64,000 nucleotides of DNA from Paenibacillus phytorum (GCF_013141715.1 NZ_WHOA01000004.1:1-64000), one strand, 5' to 3'. Positions 27,916 to 37,229 are shown, counted from the first letter of the stretch. Translations and numbers: made by a program. The notes: generated by a model from the letters alone, not told the origin.

Positions 27916-27984
27916 CCCTCCTTAGCGTTTTCCGAAGGAAAACTTTCTTCGTAAACATAATCTTAGTAAACCTATCGTGTTCCG

Positions 27985-30048
27985 CTAAAATCTGAATGAG
28001 AGTTCGCGGTAAATGGATGTGATAAAATTGATCATTTGCTGCAGCATGCTGAAGAACAATACCCCAAGGAAGATGATGATACCAATGACAACAAGCGTCA
28101 GAATCATCGTGACCACCGTCTTGGAAGCTGAATATTGATGAACCGTCATGGTGCCAACAAATAGCAGCCAGATGAACCAGATGTACGCAATCGCATCGAG
28201 CAAATAATAAAACGTGCTTTCACTTCCTGTAATCACATTGCTGTAAAGCGTCTGCGGGAGGTAAATCAGGATGAGCGGCATCAGTGCATAGCCTGTTGCC
28301 ATTACGATTTCTTTAAACTTGCCTTCCCCATCCATCAAAGTGGTCAAAGACCAATTCGCAATACACCAGAGCAGAAACGGAAGAACGATGAATTTCAGCT
28401 CATTGAGACTGTTCAGTTCAAGAGGATTGTTCATATTGACAACAAACCCGCTATACTGTCGTTTCAAAATGGTGAAGAGCACAAGGAGGAGTAAGCAGAT
28501 GACCACAACCTTCAACCTGCCCTTTTGTTCGTACTTCATCTCCCAAAATCCGTTAAACGGATGCACCATCGTATAAAAAGGATTTTTCAACACACCGATT
28601 TCCGTGTAATGCTTACCACGCATTCTTCTGCCAGCAAGCTTCACAGCTGTATAACCAAGACCAAAGACAAGCGCAAAGCCTAGTACGATGGTGCCAAAAT
28701 GCGCGAACACGACTTCCTTTCGGTACCGTTTGAAAGCTTCGGAATAATAGTCTCGGTTATTTCCTAATTTGAAATAGCTCATCGCCCCGCGGTTGTCGCC
28801 ATTTTTCAATAACGATTTACCGATCCCGATGTAAGCCACCTCAAAGTTACCATTCATTTGAAGTACTTGCCGCCATGAAGCGGTAGAGGCATCTGTTTTT
28901 CCGTTATAGAGCGATTTTACTGCTTCACGTATCAGGCTTCCATAACGTGTAGGCTGGAAAACAGACAAACGGTTGTTGTCTTTATCGAGCACCAGTACCT
29001 TGTCCCCGAGCATCGCAATCGCAGAAGGCGTGCGGAATTTCCCCTGTTCGCTGCCAAGTCCGCCGAATTCGTACAGCAGATTGCCGTCTTTGTCATAAGT
29101 GAATATGCGACCTCTTTTCAAATCCATTGCGCTGTACATGCCGCCTTCATCCTTAGCAATATCGATGAAAATGGAGCTTCCAGGCGCGCTACCGACTTCC
29201 AGCGTTTGGATATCCCCTTTAGGCGGGAAATACCCTTTATCCCTTAAAATATCCACACCAGACGGATTCAGCCGTTTGATCGGGCGATCCGATTTTTCCT
29301 CTGAAGTGGTCGTATAAATAAAACCGTCTTCATCAATGTCCAAGTTATTAAATTCAAGCGGAATGAACAACTGCATTTGCTCGCGCTGCGCTTTGGTCGA
29401 AATCCGTTTCCAGAACAAATCCACGGGATTGAACTTCACGCGATTCGTACCGATAAACCCATTGAATTCGCCATCGGTATCAAATTCCATAATGCCTTCG
29501 TAGGATCCGCGACTGATAACATAGATCCGCTGCGCCTTGTCGACAACCAGCTTAGTTGGCATGTATTGGAATCCTTCTCGCAGTAGTGTTGACTTCGGCT
29601 CCCCCATTACACGTACCAACGCTCCCTGACCGTTCAATTCCACCAGTCTTTTGTTTTGCGTATCTGCGATAAGAAGATGACCGTCGGTTCCGTTATAGAA
29701 CACGCCTTCCGGCTTGTTGAACGTTTCCTTGCTTCCGTTATTTTCGAACCCGGAAATAACCTGAACTTCCCGAAACTGATCATTCAATACGACGATTCGA
29801 TCGTTTCCGGTATCCGCAATGTAGATTCGACGATCACTGCCGATGAATAGATCCTGGGGTGACGACAGATTGCCCGTTTTCCAGTCTGTTCCATACATAA
29901 CCTGCCCCAGCTCATAAGGACTCGGAGCCGGGACGCTCTGTCCCCAAAAATTGTAATTGTACGTATCGTTGTTAGGTGCGGCATATACAGGAGCGGCCAT
30001 ACCGATGAAAAGCACAACGGCGAACATCATGATAAGTATTCTTTTCAA
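27985..30048 (-). CDS. exported NHL-repeat protein with C-terminal YIP1-type membrane domain
   Basis: A 687-residue protein: signal peptide (cleavage near PVYAAPN), NHL/beta-propeller repeats at about 60-380 (e.g. LFIGSDRRIYIADTGNDRIVVL, HLLIADTQNKRLVEL, KVLVLDKDNNRLSVF), and a short TPR-like helix pair at 390-440 (SLLKNGDNRGAMSYFKLG). A membrane segment near 460 is followed by a five-helix YIP1-like domain (about 520-687). NHL propellers bind proteins or glycans; YIP1 domains are integral membrane modules of unclear bacterial role. The start codon is TTG with GGGGGAG five bases upstream. It sits between two ABC permease sets, suggesting an envelope scaffold or sensor for glycan handling (inference). 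Confidence 0.75.
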   Translation of the reverse strand: MKRILIMMFAVVLFIGMAAPVYAAPNNDTYNYNFWGQSVPAPSPYELGQVMYGTDWKTGNLSSPQDLFIGSDRRIYIADTGNDRIVVLNDQFREVQVISGFENNGSKETFNKPEGVFYNGTDGHLLIADTQNKRLVELNGQGALVRVMGEPKSTLLREGFQYMPTKLVVDKAQRIYVISRGSYEGIMEFDTDGEFNGFIGTNRVKFNPVDLFWKRISTKAQREQMQLFIPLEFNNLDIDEDGFIYTTTSEEKSDRPIKRLNPSGVDILRDKGYFPPKGDIQTLEVGSAPGSSIFIDIAKDEGGMYSAMDLKRGRIFTYDKDGNLLYEFGGLGSEQGKFRTPSAIAMLGDKVLVLDKDNNRLSVFQPTRYGSLIREAVKSLYNGKTDASTASWRQVLQMNGNFEVAYIGIGKSLLKNGDNRGAMSYFKLGNNRDYYSEAFKRYRKEVVFAHFGTIVLGFALVFGLGYTAVKLAGRRMRGKHYTEIGVLKNPFYTMVHPFNGFWEMKYEQKGRLKVVVICLLLLVLFTILKRQYSGFVVNMNNPLELNSLNELKFIVLPFLLWCIANWSLTTLMDGEGKFKEIVMATGYALMPLILIYLPQTLYSNVITGSESTFYYLLDAIAYIWFIWLLFVGTMTVHQYSASKTVVTMILTLVVIGIIIFLGVLFFSMLQQMINFITSIYRELSFRF

Positions 30049-30063
30049 GTGGCTCCCCCCTGT

Positions 30064-30945
30064 TTACTCTTTCAGACCAGAAGTGGACATGGTTTGGATG
30101 ATGTTGCTTTGTGTCACGATAAACACGGTTATAGGCACGGCCATCATTAGCAGGGTAACGGCTGACACCGGTCCTGTCCGCACCAATCCACCGCTAGCTA
30201 TTTGCCCGAACACATAATCAACGGTCTTCAACTGCTCGCTGTAAATATATTTATGGCTCGTCACAGAACCATTCGTCCACAAATTTTGCAGTGAAAAAAT
30301 GACCAGCGTCAGCCACGCAGGCTTAACGATCGGCATGACGATCTGCCAAAAAATCCGATATTCGCTGGCACCATCGATTTTCGCTGCTTCCAGAAGAGAG
30401 TCTGGGACTTGCTCCATAAACTGTTTCATCAAATACAATCCGAGTGTCATGCCGAAGGACGGCAAGATGATCGCCCAATAGGTATTAATGAGATGAAGCC
30501 AAGAAATGGTCATGTAATTGGGTACCTGTGTGACATAAGCCGTAAACATAAGCGACATAACGACCAGATTGAACAGGATGTTCCTGCCTGGGAACTTGAT
30601 TTTGGCCAACGGATAAGCAGCAGCGGATGCGATGATGACATGACCCACGGTGCCTACGATGGCAATAAAGAACGTATTGAACACATAACGAGAGAACGGC
30701 ACCCATGAATCGGAAAAAATGTTCACCAGATCTGTAAAGTTTTTGAACGTAGGATTACGCACTAATAGCTTTGGTGGAAATACGAATATTTCATCGATCG
30801 GTTTAAACGCATTGCTAATGGTAAAAACCAGCGGCAGTGCCATAAAGAAGGCTATGCCGCCAAGCAGCAGGAACAGTAAAATATCAACCGCCCAAGAACG
30901 GTTTAAACGCTTTGGCATCTTTAATGTCAGCTTCATTCTGGTCAC
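30064..30945 (-). CDS. CUT1 sugar ABC transporter permease (MalG type), first pair
   Basis: A 293-residue permease with six hydrophobic segments (LLFLLLGGIAFFMALPLVF first) and the EAA loop LEAAKIDGASEYRIFWQIVMPI. It overlaps the upstream permease by 4 nt (GTGA) if the GTG at 30945 is used; an ATG at 30936 with GGTGAG upstream is an equally good start. It ends 15 nt before the NHL/YIP1 gene. Confidence 0.92.
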   Translation of the reverse strand: MTRMKLTLKMPKRLNRSWAVDILLFLLLGGIAFFMALPLVFTISNAFKPIDEIFVFPPKLLVRNPTFKNFTDLVNIFSDSWVPFSRYVFNTFFIAIVGTVGHVIIASAAAYPLAKIKFPGRNILFNLVVMSLMFTAYVTQVPNYMTISWLHLINTYWAIILPSFGMTLGLYLMKQFMEQVPDSLLEAAKIDGASEYRIFWQIVMPIVKPAWLTLVIFSLQNLWTNGSVTSHKYIYSEQLKTVDYVFGQIASGGLVRTGPVSAVTLLMMAVPITVFIVTQSNIIQTMSTSGLKE

Positions 30946-31922
30946 TCACCCACTTTTCCTAGCAGCTTACGCGTTAAGAAGTTTGTTGCAAACATGATAG
31001 TAAACAAGACAGTCGCGATCGCGGAGGCGTACCCCATCTCGAAACGGATCGAACCATAGTCGACTAAGTGGGTCACAATTGTATGTGCTGCGTAATCTAC
31101 ACTCGGGAAACCAATCATGTAGATAGAAATTTCGGCCACGGAGAAGGCGAGCGTGATTTGAATAACAGCACCGAACAGCAGCTGTGGCCGCATGGCCGGC
31201 AGTGTGATAAACCATAGCTCCTGCCAACGGTTGCGCACGCCATCGATGGCACCGGCTTCATACAGTGTGCGATCTACATTTTGCAGACCAGCGATAAAGG
31301 CTAGAAAGGATGTTCCCAAACTGAGCCACAGCTGTACGAGGATTAGAATCGCGAGAACGAACCTCGGATCCTGCAGCCACTGGATCGGCTCCAGGATCAT
31401 CCCCCATTTGATCAGGAATGAATTGGCATATCCGTAAGAATCGCTGGCAAACAAGGTTTGCCAGATCAGATACGTATTACCCGATATCGAAGGAGCGTAC
31501 AGAATTAGCGTGAGAACAGCGCGCAGCTTAGGCCGCAGCTCGTTAATCAGCCAAGCGAACAGGAAGCAAGCCATATAGCTGATCGGCCCGGTAATTAACG
31601 CAAACAGCAGCGTATTTTTGAGTGCGATCAAAAAGATGTCATCCTGTACGAACAATCTGGCGTAATTTTGCCAGCCCACCCATTTGGGCGGTTCAAGCAT
31701 ATTGAAGCTCGTGAAGCTTAAACAAACGGACATTAATACGGGAAATACCGTAAATGTAAGGAAAATAAGAAAATATGGCGCTATTAAAATATAAGCATGC
31801 TTATGCTTTTTGAATTCAATACCCAGTCGGCCGAATTTACCTCGGAACGCCGAATTGGATTTCATCACGGATGTTCCAGTATCACGTGGCAGGCTAGGGT
31901 TCACTGCAGGCTGTTGTTTCAT
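30942..31922 (-). CDS. CUT1 sugar ABC transporter permease (MalF type), first pair
   Basis: A 326-residue permease with a soluble N-terminal extension of about 45 residues (KQQPAVNPSLPRDTGTSVM) before the first membrane segment YILIAPYFLIFLTFTVFPVL. The EAA loop YEAGAIDGVRNRWQELWFITLPAM is typical. GAGGGGG lies about 5 nt before the ATG. It is 9 nt after the large binding-protein gene. Confidence 0.92.
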   Translation of the reverse strand: MKQQPAVNPSLPRDTGTSVMKSNSAFRGKFGRLGIEFKKHKHAYILIAPYFLIFLTFTVFPVLMSVCLSFTSFNMLEPPKWVGWQNYARLFVQDDIFLIALKNTLLFALITGPISYMACFLFAWLINELRPKLRAVLTLILYAPSISGNTYLIWQTLFASDSYGYANSFLIKWGMILEPIQWLQDPRFVLAILILVQLWLSLGTSFLAFIAGLQNVDRTLYEAGAIDGVRNRWQELWFITLPAMRPQLLFGAVIQITLAFSVAEISIYMIGFPSVDYAAHTIVTHLVDYGSIRFEMGYASAIATVLFTIMFATNFLTRKLLGKVGE

Positions 31923-31931
31923 GGCGCCCCC

Positions 31932-34883
31932 TCATTTCTCGTAGGGAAGATTAAACTCTTTCCGTTTTAAAGCAATTTCGTCGTTGATATAACGGACGTA
32001 ATAATCCATCGTTTCGCGTGGATCGTCACCTTGAACGACGACTCTACGAAATGCATTATCAATGTTACGTCCCGTCAAATAACCGCCCGGAACCTCGGGT
32101 ATCCCTTTCACCCACTTCATCTGCTCCTTCAGCCTGTCGAAATCTCTGGAAGGCCAAGGCAGAGCGGCTAAAGCTTCCATGTTGGCCGTCGGATACCTAG
32201 CCGAAGATCCCATGCGAATTTCCATTTGACGTCCAAACGCGATTTGCGTCTCTTTGCTCGTCCACCATTCCATGAATTTCCACGCAGCGTCTTTATTTTT
32301 CGTGCGTTTGAACATGACCACGCCCGATCCCCCGCTGCCGACATCGCGACGAAGGGATCCGTCTGGCTTTTTCGTACCAGGAACGGGTGCAAATTCCCAC
32401 AATCCTTTAATTTCCGGGGCAAAAACGGACAACTTGTTGTACATCGTGTAGTCGGCGATGCCAATAGGCATTTCGCCTGTACGGAAACGGTTGGCGAAAT
32501 CAGCTGCGATCGGAATTTTATAATTCACATAAAAATCAGTCCACTGCTTGAACTCCTTGATCCCCGTTTCCGAATCAAGACCGCTGGAGGCTCCATCGTT
32601 TTTATAAAACTGTCCATCATGCTGGTATAAAAACATGGCTAAAGCCGGATTCGGTGGGAGTGTGATGATATCCCTGGTTTCCAAGTCATTACCGAAGGTG
32701 TTGAGCGGTTTTTGCGGAAGTCCGAACTGCAAGTTATGTTTCTGCAGGGTAGGCAGCAAATCGTATACGTCCTCCCACGTTTGCGGAGGCTTCATCTTCA
32801 GCTCATCCTCCAAAATATCTTTCCTATAGAAGAGGACTGGGAAGGTTTGCGTTTCCGGAAGCGCGTAATAACTTCCTGAAAACTCATACGGAACCATCGA
32901 GCTTTCGCTAAATCGTGATTTCACGCTGTTGAAATCTGGAAACACCGATAGATCCTGCATCGCGTTGCGGCTTGCATAATTGACAGGCAAATCGTTGGGA
33001 GCTTGCAGCGCTACGTCCGGCCCTTTACCTGCTACCGTAGAAGGCAGCAAAATGTCTGCTGATACCAACTTCAAATTAATTTTTATTCCTGTCTTTGGTG
33101 TAAAGGATTCGTCAATCAATTTCTTGATGGTCTGCGCTTGGTCACGTGCTGAGGTTACCCATACTGAAACCGAATCGGCTCCTTCTTTCGTATTCGATAA
33201 CTGATCGTAATTTTCAAAGAAGGAAGCAAAGAACGCTGCTGAGCTGCTTTTGAATTTCTGCCACGCTGTGGCTTCCGGATTCGGCAGTTTGGCTTGCGGC
33301 GAGCTTAGCGTCAAGTAATCAACGGCCAGCGGTTGTTCATTCACCGAAAGCAGCCACGCCCCGAGTCCCCCTACATTGGTTTTGAACTGATCAATCCGGG
33401 ATGGCACCGTATCCGGTCTGTCTGCCATATCACTGAGCTGATAAGCCAGCGTATTCAACATCGCGGTACGCTCGTCGTTCTTTCCATTCTGTCCTTGAAT
33501 CAACTTCGTAATTTTATGTAACAAGTCGCTTTGTTTTCGAAACTCCCCAGCCATCTCGGGAATTCTTTGTTCCAGCTGATAATCCCGGAACGAGTCGGGC
33601 ACCGTCCCCGTAAAGCTAATAATTTTACGATACAGCGCATTTAAGTCCAAAATGCTCGTTTCCACCGCATTCAGAATCGGGGCCAAATCCCCCAATGTTA
33701 CCTCGAGCCGGACTTTGTGTTTGCCCTTCGTGAAATAAAACAAGTATGGATGCTCAGCATCTTGGCCGATCACCGTCGTCTGCCATTCACTATTGAAAGG
33801 AAAGCCGACATGCTGAAGCTCCTGAAAGGGCATTTTGCCGTCGATGTACATCGTCCGAAGCGAAGCCATCCCGCGCAAATAGTTTTGATGATTTTTCACC
33901 GCTATCTGATACAATCCGTCGCCTGGCACATCCACTTCCCATTCGATCCATTGACCAGGAAGCCGCCATGCCCACCCGCCCATTGCATTGTTCCGTAATT
34001 TAGATACGTGATACGGCTCTATCGCGGGACTGGAACGATCATTATAAGGTAAAAGTGTTGGAGAAGATTTATATAAGGCGCGTTCGCCTTGAACTTGCAG
34101 CATCACATCTTTCGCAAGCTGGTAACCTTTTTGCGTATATGTGCTCGCCAACGTATCATACGAGGGCGTTGTTGCCGAGTTTGTGAGATTAAGTGAATGA
34201 ATAATGAGCGGTTCTCGTACCGAAGTAAACATGATGGAGTGCTTGCCTTTTGAAAAATAAAACAGATAAGGATCTTCATTAAATCCGGTCGCATCTTTTA
34301 ATAACGATGCCTGCCACATCGGCTCTTCCACTTGAGAAGGAACCAAATCGTTGCCCTGCTCGTCACGCTCGAACTCATTTTTATCGTTTTTCCATATTCG
34401 TTGAAACGTTATGCTTTTGGCCTCGGCAAAAGGGACCGAACCGTCAATGCGCAATTCTCTTTCTATATCCGAATCTTTCCCGCTTACTGTGTAGTACTGG
34501 ATGCCAATGTTGTACATGCCCTCTTGCTCGACTGTAAATTGCCATTCAATAGACCCCGTATCCGAAGTCAGAATGGACTTCCCGTTTTCCCCTTGATAAT
34601 TGTCTAGAACAGAAACATTCATGCCTTGGGCTGAACGGAATTGTTCGGTGGGGATGACGGTTTCAGCGCTCGGGCGTGTCGATTGTTTATACCTGGCCAA
34701 ATATTCCGCATAGCTGCCTTTTTTATATGTATCTGCCAAAGCCGATAGCGCTGTGCCGCTTATTGGACGCTCTTCCGCTGAAGCGATTTGGCGGGAACCG
34801 CCGCCGAGCCATTGATACGGTACGAACCCGGTTGCAAAAAACAAAACGAATATGAGGAACACTTTGGCGAATGCTCGGCGCAT
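31932..34883 (-). CDS. large exported protein: carbohydrate-binding-like domains fused to an ABC solute-binding domain
   Basis: A protein of about 983 residues. The signal peptide (MRRAFAKVFLIFVLFF, cleavage near IASAEE) lacks a lipobox. Two related beta-sandwich modules follow at about 75-240 and 275-430, marked by PYLFYFSKGKHSIMFTS and PYLFYFTKGKHKVRLEV. A helical linker leads to a solute-binding fold from about 590 to the end (VWVTSARDQAQTIKKLIDESFTPKTGIKI, KDAAWKFMEWWTSKETQ). Ordinary binding proteins are 400-560 residues. The ATG at 34883 was chosen because GGGGG lies 7 nt upstream; the frame to 34943 adds 20 unlikely residues. It probably tethers glycan near the first permease pair. Confidence 0.85.
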   Translation of the reverse strand: MRRAFAKVFLIFVLFFATGFVPYQWLGGGSRQIASAEERPISGTALSALADTYKKGSYAEYLARYKQSTRPSAETVIPTEQFRSAQGMNVSVLDNYQGENGKSILTSDTGSIEWQFTVEQEGMYNIGIQYYTVSGKDSDIERELRIDGSVPFAEAKSITFQRIWKNDKNEFERDEQGNDLVPSQVEEPMWQASLLKDATGFNEDPYLFYFSKGKHSIMFTSVREPLIIHSLNLTNSATTPSYDTLASTYTQKGYQLAKDVMLQVQGERALYKSSPTLLPYNDRSSPAIEPYHVSKLRNNAMGGWAWRLPGQWIEWEVDVPGDGLYQIAVKNHQNYLRGMASLRTMYIDGKMPFQELQHVGFPFNSEWQTTVIGQDAEHPYLFYFTKGKHKVRLEVTLGDLAPILNAVETSILDLNALYRKIISFTGTVPDSFRDYQLEQRIPEMAGEFRKQSDLLHKITKLIQGQNGKNDERTAMLNTLAYQLSDMADRPDTVPSRIDQFKTNVGGLGAWLLSVNEQPLAVDYLTLSSPQAKLPNPEATAWQKFKSSSAAFFASFFENYDQLSNTKEGADSVSVWVTSARDQAQTIKKLIDESFTPKTGIKINLKLVSADILLPSTVAGKGPDVALQAPNDLPVNYASRNAMQDLSVFPDFNSVKSRFSESSMVPYEFSGSYYALPETQTFPVLFYRKDILEDELKMKPPQTWEDVYDLLPTLQKHNLQFGLPQKPLNTFGNDLETRDIITLPPNPALAMFLYQHDGQFYKNDGASSGLDSETGIKEFKQWTDFYVNYKIPIAADFANRFRTGEMPIGIADYTMYNKLSVFAPEIKGLWEFAPVPGTKKPDGSLRRDVGSGGSGVVMFKRTKNKDAAWKFMEWWTSKETQIAFGRQMEIRMGSSARYPTANMEALAALPWPSRDFDRLKEQMKWVKGIPEVPGGYLTGRNIDNAFRRVVVQGDDPRETMDYYVRYINDEIALKRKEFNLPYEK

Positions 34884-34957
34884 GGGTTTTCCCCCTTTTT
34901 TTAAGCTTGCCCCTAATCCCTGCTTGCATGGAATTAGGGGCATGGCATCATGCGTGT

Positions 34958-36346
34958 TTATTTGCTATCCTCGAGCAGTTTACTGATCTTTGCTTCGAAT
35001 TGCGGCTTCACTTTGTCTACCGCCGTTGCAGGAGATACTTTACCTTCGGTGATGTCCTTCACAATACCCTCGAACAGTTTCTCTCCATCAGGAATTCCAT
35101 AGTAAGATATGTAATTAATGTTATTACTCATTTGCTTACGAGTATCCATGGACTCTTTGTTCGGGTAGGACTGCTGCCAAGATTGCTCTGAAAGCTTTCT
35201 GCCTTCTTCGTTCAAGCTGATTTCGTCCATAATATGTAAAGCAACTTCCGCATTCTTCGAATACTTGGATACCATCCACATGTTGCCGAATGGCGTGTAG
35301 GACACATATTTGTCGGCTTTCGGACCTTTCGGGAAGAAAACGTAACCTAGTTCTTGGCCCTTCATATTATCCTTCAAACCACCGAGTTCCCAGCTGAAGC
35401 CCGCGTACATGACACCTTTACCCGCTACGAACTCTTTGCTTGCATCTTCTGGAATCGGCTGTTCGATTGATTTGTCCACGTTGAACAAATCAGACGCGTA
35501 TTGCAGTGCTTGAATGGCGTTTTCACTGTTCAAAGAGAACTTGATTGCTCCACTCGCATCTTTATCCACAGCCCCTTTGTTCGTGTAAACTAATTGCTCC
35601 GCGAAAGCTTTCACTTTGCCATAAGCGCCAGTGATGCCCCATACATCGGTTTTACCGTCACCATTCGTATCCTGCGTCGCTTTTTTGGAGAACTCGCGGA
35701 ATTTTTCCCACGTCCATTGACCTTTTTGTTGTAGTTCGTACGGATCTTCCAGACCCAGCTTCTGAATCAGTGTTTTATTATAGAAAATGCCATACGGGGA
35801 CGGAGAAGAATCAACCAAGCCATATTGATGACCATTGTAGCTGCCGCCTACTCTCATCCAATCGATATATTTCGGGTCGGATGCTTTAATCCATTGGTCG
35901 ATCGGCTGAACAAATCCCTTGTTCACAAGCTGTGGGAACGACCAGAATAATTCCATACGCACGATATCCGCGAACGGCTGTCCAGAAAGCGAAGTTGTCG
36001 TGAAATTCTCCACGTATTTGTCGTAATCCCCGAATTTAACAAACTCGATTTTACAGTTATATTTCTTCTCAGCAGCTTCAATTAATTTGATTTGTGCTTC
36101 TTCTGCTGGGCCTTTTTCTTTCGCTGTTCTTGGGTCGGCTCCGTCATACCAGGCACCAATTTTAATGCTCTGACCTTTCAAATCGGCTTTCTTTTCATCC
36201 GGTTTCGCACTTTGCGGCGCCGCTGTTGTTTGTGCAGTTGGCTGTGGTGTCGGCGAGGTCTTGCTAGCTGTACCCTGAGAACAACCAACTACACCCGCGA
36301 CCATCGTAAGAGCTACTGGAATTGCAAGTAATTTAAACGCTTTCAT
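34958..36346 (-). CDS. extracellular solute-binding lipoprotein (CUT1 family 1)
   Basis: A 462-residue sugar-binding lipoprotein: lipobox VVGC (Cys near residue 22), a low-complexity Thr/Pro/Gln linker to about residue 55, then the binding fold (FVKFGDYDKYVENFTTTSLSG, IFYNKTLIQKLGL, GVMYAGFSWELGG). GAGGGG precedes the ATG. It is the first gene of the ten-gene operon and is transcribed from a strong promoter about 190 nt upstream, with a cre site and a hairpin in the leader. Confidence 0.93.
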   Translation of the reverse strand: MKAFKLLAIPVALTMVAGVVGCSQGTASKTSPTPQPTAQTTAAPQSAKPDEKKADLKGQSIKIGAWYDGADPRTAKEKGPAEEAQIKLIEAAEKKYNCKIEFVKFGDYDKYVENFTTTSLSGQPFADIVRMELFWSFPQLVNKGFVQPIDQWIKASDPKYIDWMRVGGSYNGHQYGLVDSSPSPYGIFYNKTLIQKLGLEDPYELQQKGQWTWEKFREFSKKATQDTNGDGKTDVWGITGAYGKVKAFAEQLVYTNKGAVDKDASGAIKFSLNSENAIQALQYASDLFNVDKSIEQPIPEDASKEFVAGKGVMYAGFSWELGGLKDNMKGQELGYVFFPKGPKADKYVSYTPFGNMWMVSKYSKNAEVALHIMDEISLNEEGRKLSEQSWQQSYPNKESMDTRKQMSNNINYISYYGIPDGEKLFEGIVKDITEGKVSPATAVDKVKPQFEAKISKLLEDSK

Positions 36347-36380
36347 TCGAACCCCTCACTATCCTTTGGATTTGAAAAAA

Positions 36381-36394
36381 TTAAAACGCTTACA
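36381..36394 (-). promoter_or_regulatory. catabolite-responsive element (cre)
   Basis: On the minus strand the sequence is TGTAAGCGTTTTAA, a near-consensus CcpA site (TGWAARCGNTWNCW type). It lies downstream of the transcription start and 35 nt before the start codon, so CcpA would act as a roadblock under glucose. Confidence 0.75.
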
Positions 36395-36480
36395 AAACAA
36401 TCTCTTTACAAGAACAAGTTGAATCTCAATGTGCACATCCGAGTTATGTATGCCAACTAAAATAGTTCCACGAATGTTTA

Positions 36481-36501
36481 ATTCTCCTAATTCAGGAGAA
36501 T
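36481..36501 (-). promoter_or_regulatory. perfect hairpin in the glycan-operon leader
   Basis: ATTCTCCT-AATTC-AGGAGAAT is a perfect 8-bp inverted repeat with a 5-nt loop, about 40 nt after the predicted transcription start. It has no T run, so it is not a terminator. It may be an operator or an mRNA-stabilising stem. Confidence 0.5.
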
Positions 36502-36507
36502 CGACAC

Positions 36508-36571
36508 AATTAGATATACCTTTAACCTCGTTCTTTATTAAGATTATAGCGAAATGACCTATCTTTGTAAA
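36508..36571 (-). promoter_or_regulatory. main promoter and operator of the glycan operon
   Basis: On the minus strand: -35 TTTACA (36566-36571), 17-nt spacer, -10 TATAAT (36543-36548), start near 36536. Shortly downstream is GGTATATCTAATT (36508-36520), a 13-mer also present at the regulator promoter and near the transglutaminase-fold gene, fitting repressor control. Confidence 0.75.
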
Positions 36572-36712
36572 TAGTTAATATATCTTTTGTTAAAATATAT
36601 AAATTTGGTTATACTCAATTTGTCCGTTGCACAATCAAGGGCTTACGCCGTCCTTGGTTGAGCGTGTTTATATAGGTTGATGCAAAGCAGTTTCGCCTAA
36701 GTGGCGTACTGC

Positions 36713-36918
36713 TTACTTGAACGTGTGAAGTTGTACTTTGTGCAAATTTTAGCAAGCTACTCCGCGTTTTCCACGCGATTGTTGCAATAAATACAACAAT
36801 TCTAGCCAAAAGTAGCTCTTTAGCCTCTAAAACGGACAAATTGTTGTGCAACATACAACAATCCTTAGCTTCCCCAAGAGAAATGAAGGAAATTGTTGTA
36901 CGAAGTACAACTTTGCGA
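36713..36918. repeat. four-palindrome intergenic element, copy B
   Basis: GTTGTA-N5-TACAAC-type palindromes are centred at 36738, 36789, 36851 and 36903 (spacings 51, 62, 52). This is a degenerate copy: the first is GTTGTA/TGCAAA and the second GTTGCA/TACAAC. AGCCAAAAGTAGCTC is retained. An accidental minus-strand frame of 79 codons crosses it. A second module shared with copies C and D follows at about 36984-37040. Confidence 0.85.
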
Positions 36919-37186
36919 ATCCAGGGCGCGCTTGCCTTGCTATTTCACCATTTCCCCAACAAAAACAAACATAATACCAGGAAACCATATTCACTTACCG
37001 AATGATTATGCATATCCACAATCACAATTATGCTCCATGATGCTCCAGAAGCGCTTGGACGATAACCGTCCGGGTGTTGAGCATGCTTGCCTTTTGCGCT
37101 GCAAAGTCCGCAGCCAACAATCCTAAATAAGGTAAGCTTCATCACCTTACTCCCTAACCCCTAAAAATTCAGGCCTGTAAATATAA
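36919..37186. other. intergenic region with shared downstream module
   Basis: No gene is seen. The stretch GAATGATTATGCATATCCAC (about 37000-37019), followed by AATCACAATT, is paralleled near 41880 and 55960, each behind a four-palindrome element. GGTAAGCTTCATCACC near 37130 is paralleled weakly after copy D. Confidence 0.5.
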
Positions 37187-37223
37187 AACCTTCCCGAAGG
37201 TAGGCATGACACCTGGGAAGGTT
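37187..37223 (-). terminator. terminator of the GntR-type regulator gene
   Basis: AACCTTCCC (37187-37195) pairs perfectly with GGGAAGGTT (37215-37223), with an inner AGGT/ACCT stem; the minus-strand transcript continues TTTATATTT. It lies 7 nt after the stop codon. Confidence 0.75.
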
Positions 37224-37229
37224 CGCTGT

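Noticed and set aside
36615-36854. 79-codon minus-strand frame and the similar 82-codon frame at 41339-41587, which share a peptide pattern.
   Set aside because: They cross the four-palindrome repeats; the similarity comes from the repeat DNA, and there is no ribosome-binding site or conserved start.
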